A stretch of DNA of 5,329 nucleotides, from assembly GCA_030831885.1 (NCBI GenBank), contig JAURKF010000180.1:1-5329 (forward strand). Direction: 5' to 3'. Positions 1-5,329 of this stretch are shown here, piece after piece. Position numbers and translations under genes: made by a program. Within the stretch, counting starts at the first letter, position 1. Every line of letters starts with the position of its first letter. This stretch comes from Flavobacteriales bacterium. GTDB lineage: Bacteria > Bacteroidota > Bacteroidia > Flavobacteriales > UA16. The notes under the pieces are model-generated. The model searched no databases and was not told the origin of the DNA. It worked only from the letters and a program-made list of their open reading frames with translations.

Positions 1-2
1 AC

Positions 3-237
<235 letters not shown>

Positions 238-241
<4 letters not shown>

Positions 242-270
242 AGGGCCCACGATTTTAATTGTGGAAATCT
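238..270. repeat. REP-like palindromic repeat, copy 1 (degenerate)
   Basis: This is a 33-nt element that recurs at 290-322 with 27 of 33 bases identical. Its core at 246-265 is a palindrome (CCCACGATT, a two-base centre, then AATTGTGGA). Compared with copy 2 the stem has one G-T wobble and one end mismatch, so this copy looks decayed. It directly abuts the heptamer repeat, and its first bases overlap the last heptamer unit. Similar CCCACGATT palindromes are, to my knowledge, common between genes in Bacteroidota, but whether this belongs to such a family is an inference. Confidence 0.7.
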
Positions 271-289
271 GTTATTATCCGGAAACATT

Positions 290-322
290 GTGAAGAGCCC
301 ACGATTTCAATCGTGGGAATTC
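290..322. repeat. REP-like palindromic repeat, copy 2 (intact hairpin)
   Basis: The core at 298-317 is a near-perfect palindrome: CCCACGATT, the centre TC, then AATCGTGGG, which gives a 9-bp stem. It lies 52 bp after copy 1, between the converging ends of hemB and the HIT gene, where REP-type elements often sit. Neither strand has a run of T after the stem, so it is not a classical intrinsic terminator. It could still stabilise the 3' ends of both transcripts. Confidence 0.75.
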
Positions 323-350
323 GAAATAAATGGTCAATGAATGCGCTTAG

Positions 351-740
351 TTATGCGTTGCGTATTTCAGAGGCGAGTGAGGCGAGTTCTTCGCTCGTCA
401 TCTTCAATCGCTCTGCACTGAAATTGATGTCAGCCATTGTATTGAGTGGAATGAGATGCACATGAGCATGAGGAACTTCCAGACCGATGATGGCGACTCC
501 AATTCGTCGACAAGGAATAGTTCGCTGCAGCTTAGTTGAAACATCCTTTGCGAATAGATTAATCTCTGCAAGCAAATCGCTATTCAGATCAAAAAAATAG
601 TCTACCTCCATTTTCGGAACAACCAATGTATGTCCCTTGGCAACCGGAGTGATGTCTAGGAATGCGATAAACTTTTCGTTTTCGGCTACCTTATGACAAG
701 GAATTTCACCTTGTATAATCCTCATGAAGATAGAAGGCAT
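351..740 (-). CDS. HIT-family (histidine triad) nucleotide hydrolase
   Basis: This is a complete 129-residue cytoplasmic protein, normal length for bacterial HIT/HINT proteins. It has the N-terminal signature SIFMRIIQGEIPC (residues 3-15), the nucleotide-binding stretch FLDITPVAKGHTLVVPK (27-43) and the histidine triad HAHVHLI (91-97). By analogy with HINT1, His93 is the expected nucleophile that takes the nucleotidyl intermediate, with His91 and His95 in support. Family members hydrolyse purine nucleoside phosphoramidates or other nucleotidyl conjugates; the natural substrate of this one cannot be read from sequence. The segment RRIGVAIIGLEVPHAHVHLIP is very close to how I recall the Bacteroidota HIT type. 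The start ATG shares its A with the TAA stop of greA (TAATG), which supports this start and suggests translation by ribosomes finishing greA. No separate promoter or Shine-Dalgarno sequence is visible. Confidence 0.96.
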   Translation of the reverse strand: MPSIFMRIIQGEIPCHKVAENEKFIAFLDITPVAKGHTLVVPKMEVDYFFDLNSDLLAEINLFAKDVSTKLQRTIPCRRIGVAIIGLEVPHAHVHLIPLNTMADINFSAERLKMTSEELASLASEIRNA

Positions 741-1213
741 TAGCGGGATATTTCGAGTATTTCGAATTGCACTTTACCGGCAGGAATTTGCACTTCTGCT
801 ACGTCGCCCACCTTCTTACCAAGCAATCCCTTTCCAATGGGAGAATCGACCGATATCTTCTTCAGAGCCAAATTTGCCTCGTTCTCTGCAACCAGTGTGT
901 ACTCCATCTCAGCCTTGTTGGCCATGTTTTTAATTTTCACTTTAGACAAGATGAATACCTTGCTGCTATCCATTTGACTATCGTCGATTAGTCTTGCGTT
1001 GGCGAGGAGCGTTTCCATTTTGGCAATCTTCGCCTCGAGCAAACCCTGGGCTTCCTTTGCCGCGTCATACTCAGCATTTTCAGACAAATCACCCTTGTCG
1101 CGCGCCTCTGCAATTTGCTGGGTTATGTGAGGACGTTCGACCATTTTCAATTGATGCAATTCGTCCTTAAGTTTTTTAAGTCCTTCTGCTGTGTAATAGG
1201 CTAATTGAGACAT
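740..1213 (-). CDS. greA: Transcription elongation factor GreA
   Basis: This is a complete 157-residue protein, against 158 in E. coli. GreA enters the RNA polymerase secondary channel and stimulates cleavage of the 3' end of RNA in backtracked complexes. Residues 1 to about 78 form the coiled-coil finger. The tip motif GDLSENAEYDAAKE (41-54) carries the acidic pair Asp42 and Glu45, equivalent to E. coli Asp41 and Glu44, which help position the catalytic magnesium. Residues from about 83 to 157 form the FKBP-like domain, with the conserved SPIGKGLLGKKVGD (124-137) and a terminal strand VQFEILEI. The start fits the family, since MSQLAYYTAEGLKKLKDEL is the expected N-terminus. It follows an A-rich stretch (GTAAAAAAGTT) without a clear Shine-Dalgarno sequence, as is common in Bacteroidota. 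It overlaps the HIT gene by one base. A promoter and a terminator-like hairpin lie upstream at 1241-1309. Confidence 0.98.
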   Translation of the reverse strand: MSQLAYYTAEGLKKLKDELHQLKMVERPHITQQIAEARDKGDLSENAEYDAAKEAQGLLEAKIAKMETLLANARLIDDSQMDSSKVFILSKVKIKNMANKAEMEYTLVAENEANLALKKISVDSPIGKGLLGKKVGDVAEVQIPAGKVQFEILEISR

Positions 1214-1240
1214 AACTATAACTTTTTTACTGAAGTGTAT

Positions 1241-1270
1241 AAAAAGGGAAAACCCCGTGAAGGGTTTTCC
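1241..1270 (-). terminator. Intrinsic (Rho-independent) terminator after the PorV-family gene
   Basis: Read on the - strand, a 9-bp stem GGAAAACCC / GGGTTTTCC (1270-1262 paired with 1255-1247) closes a six-base loop and is followed by CTTTTTATA. It starts 29 nt after the stop of the PorV-family gene. The + strand side of the stem has no T-run, so it acts in one direction. It should end the cargo/PorV transcript. It also lies in the leader of greA, just after that gene's predicted promoter, so it might act as an attenuator as well. Confidence 0.88.
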
Positions 1271-1278
1271 AATACTTA

Positions 1279-1309
1279 CAAATGTAGAATTATTTTAATT
1301 ACAGGTCAA
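1279..1309 (-). promoter_or_regulatory. Predicted Bacteroidota-type promoter for greA-HIT
   Basis: On the - strand, TTG (1309-1307) is followed by 20 nt and then TACATTTG (1286-1279). This matches the known Bacteroidota primary-sigma consensus (TTG about 19-21 nt before TAnnTTTG) exactly. The -33 element lies inside the last codons of the PorV-family gene and the -7 box lies just after its stop. Transcription would begin near 1272, leaving a leader of about 60 nt before greA. The start would be within a few bases of the terminator hairpin. I see no equally good match closer to greA. Confidence 0.68.
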
Positions 1310-2345
1310 CATGCACACCAATGCTGTGGACACCCCCAAAAGGGTTGGTAGCACGATAGCCGTAATCTAATCCGAGCATAGATCCGTTCTTGCCGGCCGG
1401 CAATTGAACGGTGAATCCACCTGCCGGACCTGTAAATGCCGTGGTGCGTGCTTCGCTCGAAGTAATATTCGTTTCATATTGATAACCTCCACGCAAGATA
1501 AATCGATTATTAAACGCATATTCAGCGCCGAAAGCAAACTGATCACGTGTGAATGAGTTCGAAGTAAATTGAAGGTTTGTGGTCAATTTCGAACGCTCGT
1601 TGAAATTGAAATCATATGCAAATCCTACATTCACCATAGAAGGCAATTCAAATTTCTCAGAACGCTGATCCATATTCAAAGTTGTTGTTGTACCAGAGCC
1701 GGTTGATATGGTTGCATCCATCGACAATCCATCACCACGGTATCGCATGGGCGGCCCAACGTTGCGCAGCGTGATTCCAAAGCGAACATTCTCCTTTTCA
1801 CCGGTTACATAACGAATTCCGGCATCGAACGACATGCCTTGAGCCTTCACGTTGTAGATAGATTCCGAAATGAGGCGAGCAGTTATACCCGCATAAATAC
1901 TATTGGAAAAGGCCTTGGCGTAGCTCAATCCGATATTGGTATAGACAGGTGAGAAATTCCCGATGCCACCTTCAGGCAAGTCAGTTTCTGTAATTGGAAT
2001 ATCTCCAAAACGCATATTGGTTACACTTACTCCTAGCACACCGCTTTCGCCAACTCGTTGTCCGAGACCAAGTGAATTAATTTGTATGCCCGTACCCACT
2101 AGGTACTGATTATTGGAAAATACCAGTTCTGTTTTCTTAACGAAAGCCAAACCTGCCACATTAAGGAACGAGGCCTCAATGCCGTTTACGCTTGCCATTG
2201 CAGAGTTTGCCAAGGCTGAGTTACGTGCCCATGGGTTGATGAGCAACTGGCTTGCGCCTGCAGAACCTGCACGATCGGGATTACCTGCGAAAGCAACCGA
2301 TGACCAAGTGGTGATCGCTGCTAATATCAATGAAAGCTTCTTCAT
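1299..2345 (-). CDS. PorV/PorQ-family outer-membrane beta-barrel protein (T9SS-associated)
   Basis: This is a complete 348-residue protein. The N-terminus MKKLSLILAAITTWSSVAFA is a signal peptide with a probable signal-peptidase I site after Ala20 (AFA|GNPD). The mature start GNPDRAGSAGASQLLINPWARNSALANSAMASVNGIEA, with LNVAGLAF soon after, is the signature region of the PorV/PorQ family. The rest consists of alternating amphipathic beta strands with repeated aromatic and Gly residues (for example FAFGAEYAFNNRFILRGGYQYE) and ends in the barrel-type strand HSIGVHVDL. In Porphyromonas, PorV is an outer-membrane part of type IX secretion that binds cargo sorting domains and shuttles cargo to the attachment machinery. 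Cytophagales carry several paralogues, so this may be a cargo-specific relative and not the housekeeping porV. The start lies 27 nt after the stop of the large secreted-protein gene, so the two are probably co-transcribed. Family assignment is firm; the exact subfamily is not. Confidence 0.9.
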   Translation of the reverse strand: MKKLSLILAAITTWSSVAFAGNPDRAGSAGASQLLINPWARNSALANSAMASVNGIEASFLNVAGLAFVKKTELVFSNNQYLVGTGIQINSLGLGQRVGESGVLGVSVTNMRFGDIPITETDLPEGGIGNFSPVYTNIGLSYAKAFSNSIYAGITARLISESIYNVKAQGMSFDAGIRYVTGEKENVRFGITLRNVGPPMRYRGDGLSMDATISTGSGTTTTLNMDQRSEKFELPSMVNVGFAYDFNFNERSKLTTNLQFTSNSFTRDQFAFGAEYAFNNRFILRGGYQYETNITSSEARTTAFTGPAGGFTVQLPAGKNGSMLGLDYGYRATNPFGGVHSIGVHVDL

Positions 2346-2372
2346 ATGCTAAGCTGTAATGGTCTTTAAAAT

Positions 2373-5329
2373 TTAGAATGAATCAAGATCAACGGGTCGC
2401 ATCACACCAAACCACTTCAATATCTTCTCGCCAACGTTGGGCACATCAATGTGAATGATGTACGTGCCACTGGCAATCGGAATATTCTGTTCGTTCTTCA
2501 AATCCCAGTCGATTGAAGTAGTTGGGTCACCCTTCTTGAACTGGCGTATGCGCGTTCCATTCAAATCATAAATAGATACTGTGCAAATGAATGGAAGATT
2601 GGTAATCTTAACTCGATTGTCAAGTTTGCCTGTTTCATAGCTGCTAAATGCGTAGTATGGATTAGGAACAATGTTGATGTTGTCCAGCTCGCTTACCAAC
2701 GTTTCACTGCTGCCTGTAACTGCTGCAACACCCTCGGTAGAGAAGCGATAGAGGTTGCGCCATCCGTTGCTTGAACCTTCCTCATCTTGCGCTCCACCGG
2801 TCGGGTTAGATTTTGCATATGCCTTTGCAACGCGTAAGCGAATGCGACATGTATTGGGTATTAACCCATCTTCGGGTGAAAGCATTGCGTTACCACCATT
2901 CTCCAACTCACTCAAGGCTGTAGCTGTGCTCAACGTTGATCCTACCCACGTGCATCCGCGGTACACCTTCTTCAAGTCACCCGCCGTGAGGTTTTCGCTG
3001 CTAAGCTTTTCAAACAAGAATGCACCCTGATCGTAGCCCGGGCAGTAGTCTAAATCAGCACCATCGCCTACTTCACCCGAATCGTAATTCTTGTAGGTCT
3101 CAGCGCGAATATTCTTGAACACATAGATCCAGTGCTGACCACCAAACAACGCCTGGCCATTGGAGCCAAACATGCGGTTGGTCGGATTAAAGATCATATC
3201 GTTTCCATTTTCCCCCATCAGCCAGCTGTCTTCACCGAAAGCCAGATTCAGGCGCTCACCGGTACCCACATCTATCACATAGCCCGGGAACCATCCCATG
3301 CCCCAATTGCTGGTAAGATCACCTTCCGATGCATTGTAGCCGGCATCATCCGAGGTGCGTCCGTTCTTATCGACCGACTTGTGACGACGGCACTTCATTT
3401 TTTCAGGATCACCATTGGCGCCGTTGAACTGGTCGTTGGCGATGTCGGCAATCGATTGCATTTCCAACACCACACAACGCGTCCACTTCGACTTGTCGCT
3501 GGTGAATACGATATCGACGTTATTCAATCCCTTGATGTTGGAGATGTTGCCAAATTCAATGGCCGGTGAAAGATCGCCTGCCAGTTCTTCCGATGTTGGA
3601 GCTGCGATGTTCATCCAGGTACCATCGGTGAGCGTGGTCGTGTAGCCTGTCAAGCAATAGGGCGACCAGGTACCATCGAGCACTTTCTCGAACGTTTCCG
3701 ATGCATCGGTGAACGGATCATCACCCGAGCCGTCTTTGTAGTCGTCGTAGATGGTTTCTTCTTCCGGTGTGTTATCGGTGGACTCCACAGAACCTGCGCG
3801 AATCCAGTTCATCTCATCAAAGCCGTCCACATCGGGAATACCGGTAAGCCATGGATTGGCTGGATCGGCGAATTCGATTTCCGAATCAAGCAGATCGGTT
3901 TTATGCACCACTACTATTCCATCTTCATTGAAGAACTGGTACTGTCCCCAGGTGATGCTCAAACCATAATCGAGAAGCAAATCTTCATTGATGGCAGAGA
4001 AGGCGTTGAATGATGAATCAATCTGGCCGGTGGTGATGTTTTCCAATTTCCAGCGCATGTTCTCTTCATCAAATTGACCATCGGGGTCGGACAAGCTCAG
4101 TTCAAATTCACCGGCGGGCACACGCAGCGGGTCAATCACTTTGATTTGCACAGGACCACCGCCGGGAAGATATTCTGCCTCTTCGCTGTAGTAAGGCGCA
4201 CTGAGAATTTCGTTTTCGGTCTTGGCCGAAAGGTTCAAGACGTTCTTGCCATTACCGGTTCCTTCAATGCGCACAAGAGGCACGCCATCGCCATAGCCCG
4301 AGTTCACGATCGTGCCTCCGTTTTCGGGAGAAACGTTGTGGGGGATGGCTGCAATTTTCGGGATTTGTCCTATCGCACTCTTGCGCGAAGGCTTGAACAC
4401 ATCGTCTTGACCAGTGCTCGTTGCAAATTCGTACTCATCATAGTTATTATAACCATAAGCAATCGCCATGAAGTAATACGTCTTATGATTCACTAATTGG
4501 GGCGACCCCAATGAAAATGCGTCTGTAGTTACGCGCAATGAATGCTGAACACCTTGATTTGCCCCTTGAACCATCAAGGACGGGGTAATGAGCCCGGTTG
4601 TTTGATCGCGATTGTAATTAATTATTTCAGCGACTTCATTTTGAATATCAAACTGCGCAATAAGGCGAGCCTTATTGATATCACTTAATTCAGCATTGCT
4701 TACCTGATCATCGATAAGCTGATATACCATATAGCCTTCGAAGCGATAGCTGCGGTCCTCGAGAGTAAGAGGAGTGCCATCAATTAATTCTTCCGGAATG
4801 GATGGGTCGAATTCTGTATATTGCTCGTGGTAATTGTTAGAAGAAGGGTTTTCATTACTCAACATGAGAATGATTTCACGATCGAGCTCCTGAACGGTCA
4901 CATCCGGAGCATCAGGACCATTTACCAATTCAAAGCAGTTGTCGAACAAGGATTGTGCTTTGTCATCTGCAAGACGAAGAAGCTGAACGCTTTCAATTGG
5001 ATCACCACCAAGAGCGCGTGCCCACACAACACCAAGCGTAATGTTATTGTAATCGCCTGGCTCAAGTGTGAAAGGACCGGCTGATTGAATGAAGCGACGG
5101 TCAGCGGGAGCATTACCGGCTGTCTGTTCTGTCCATGGAAGTGCAGACGATGGAGGAACAACACCATACGTGCTCCAATTGTACGGATCAGTATCGCCGG
5201 GGAACATGTATTGTGCAGGCACACCAGAAACTACACCTGATCCGCTAACACCATTACCTCCAAAAAGCATTTCCTGTCCGTTCTTCCAGATACCGCGCAT
5301 GTAGTTGTAGAAGTGCTGAGGCGAAGCAG
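2373..5329 (-). CDS. Large secreted protein with C-terminal T9SS-type sorting domain (5' end missing)
   Basis: The reading frame stays open to the right edge of the window, so the true start and signal peptide lie outside. The Met encoded at 5298-5300 is internal, because nine more sense codons (ASPQHFYNY) precede it. Counting from that Met, 975 residues are visible. Residues about 187-290 look like an Ig/fibronectin-type sandwich (FEGYMVYQLIDD to YYFMAIAYGYNNYDEYEF). Residues 490-543 are strongly acidic and include DYKDGSGDD, possibly a calcium-binding loop. Residues 660-790 are rich in Gly and Trp and resemble no enzyme I recognise. Residues 873-975 form a Por/FlgD-like sorting domain, with NIVPNPYYAF, RVKITNLP, VSIYDLNGTRIRQF, IDWDLKN and IPIASGTYIIHIDV. 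Eight cysteines are spread across the visible part, consistent with an exported protein. No catalytic motif was found; the role is probably surface or extracellular and structural. A PorV-family gene follows after 27 nt. Confidence 0.86.
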   Translation of the reverse strand, partial: ASPQHFYNYMRGIWKNGQEMLFGGNGVSGSGVVSGVPAQYMFPGDTDPYNWSTYGVVPPSSALPWTEQTAGNAPADRRFIQSAGPFTLEPGDYNNITLGVVWARALGGDPIESVQLLRLADDKAQSLFDNCFELVNGPDAPDVTVQELDREIILMLSNENPSSNNYHEQYTEFDPSIPEELIDGTPLTLEDRSYRFEGYMVYQLIDDQVSNAELSDINKARLIAQFDIQNEVAEIINYNRDQTTGLITPSLMVQGANQGVQHSLRVTTDAFSLGSPQLVNHKTYYFMAIAYGYNNYDEYEFATSTGQDDVFKPSRKSAIGQIPKIAAIPHNVSPENGGTIVNSGYGDGVPLVRIEGTGNGKNVLNLSAKTENEILSAPYYSEEAEYLPGGGPVQIKVIDPLRVPAGEFELSLSDPDGQFDEENMRWKLENITTGQIDSSFNAFSAINEDLLLDYGLSITWGQYQFFNEDGIVVVHKTDLLDSEIEFADPANPWLTGIPDVDGFDEMNWIRAGSVESTDNTPEEETIYDDYKDGSGDDPFTDASETFEKVLDGTWSPYCLTGYTTTLTDGTWMNIAAPTSEELAGDLSPAIEFGNISNIKGLNNVDIVFTSDKSKWTRCVVLEMQSIADIANDQFNGANGDPEKMKCRRHKSVDKNGRTSDDAGYNASEGDLTSNWGMGWFPGYVIDVGTGERLNLAFGEDSWLMGENGNDMIFNPTNRMFGSNGQALFGGQHWIYVFKNIRAETYKNYDSGEVGDGADLDYCPGYDQGAFLFEKLSSENLTAGDLKKVYRGCTWVGSTLSTATALSELENGGNAMLSPEDGLIPNTCRIRLRVAKAYAKSNPTGGAQDEEGSSNGWRNLYRFSTEGVAAVTGSSETLVSELDNINIVPNPYYAFSSYETGKLDNRVKITNLPFICTVSIYDLNGTRIRQFKKGDPTTSIDWDLKNEQNIPIASGTYIIHIDVPNVGEKILKWFGVMRPVDLDSF

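Noticed and set aside
298..317. Palindrome as a bidirectional intrinsic terminator for hemB and the HIT gene
   Set aside because: The stem is good but neither strand has a T-run after it, so I annotate it only as a repeat.
259..465. 68-codon + strand frame crossing palindrome copy 2 into the HIT gene
   Set aside because: It is mostly antisense to the HIT coding region, has no family resemblance, and starts inside repeat DNA.
1228..1235. TACACTTC as an alternative greA -7 box closer to the gene
   Set aside because: It differs from TAnnTTTG at two positions and has no TTG at the right distance upstream. The match at 1279-1309 is better.
3132..3569. 145-codon + strand reading frame inside the large secreted-protein gene
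   Set aside because: It lies wholly antisense to a convincing coding frame, shows no recognisable motif, and has no promoter or start signal. The same holds for the 140-codon frame at 4074-4496 and the shorter + strand frames in this gene.
4922..5224. 100-codon - strand frame overlapping the large gene
   Set aside because: It overlaps the large secreted-protein frame in another phase, and its composition (many His, Leu and Thr) is that of an out-of-frame shadow.
5298..5300. ATG as the true start of the large secreted protein
   Set aside because: The frame continues upstream without a stop to the window edge, no signal peptide follows this Met, and the sequence around it is already mid-protein.

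Overview
The window looks like a piece of a Bacteroidota chromosome, most likely from the Cytophagales or a relative. Three things point that way. There is a type IX secretion (T9SS) cargo protein beside a PorV-family outer-membrane protein. One promoter has the Bacteroidota form (TTG, 20 nt, TACATTTG). Start codons follow A-rich stretches and lack Shine-Dalgarno sequences. Base composition is moderate, and no tRNA, rRNA, transposase, phage gene or CRISPR array is visible.

Layout from left to right: (1) the last 60 codons of hemB (porphobilinogen synthase) on the + strand, ending at 185. (2) A 165-bp convergent intergenic region holding a nine-unit heptamer tandem repeat that begins inside the hemB stop region, followed by two copies of a 33-nt palindromic repeat spaced 52 bp apart. 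(3) On the - strand, a HIT-family protein gene (351-740) and greA (740-1213), which overlap by one base in TAATG and are probably translationally coupled. (4) An 85-bp region between greA and the next gene, with a strong intrinsic terminator. A near-perfect Bacteroidota promoter overlaps the end of the upstream gene and fires straight into that terminator hairpin. (5) On the - strand, a complete PorV/PorQ-family beta-barrel gene (1299-2345), preceded after only 27 nt by the 3' end of a very large secreted protein gene (2373 to beyond the right edge).

Functionally there are two - strand transcription units. The right-hand one makes a large exported, probably surface-attached protein with a C-terminal T9SS-type sorting domain, plus a PorV-like outer-membrane protein that may be its dedicated shuttle. 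It ends at the terminator at 1241-1270. The left-hand one makes GreA, which rescues backtracked RNA polymerase, and a HIT nucleotide hydrolase. It may be controlled by the terminator-like hairpin in its leader. hemB runs towards this unit from the left.

Nothing here clearly amounts to a wholly new system. The observations most worth following are the promoter-into-terminator arrangement ahead of greA, the cargo/PorV pair, and the heptamer repeat fused to the hemB stop codon.
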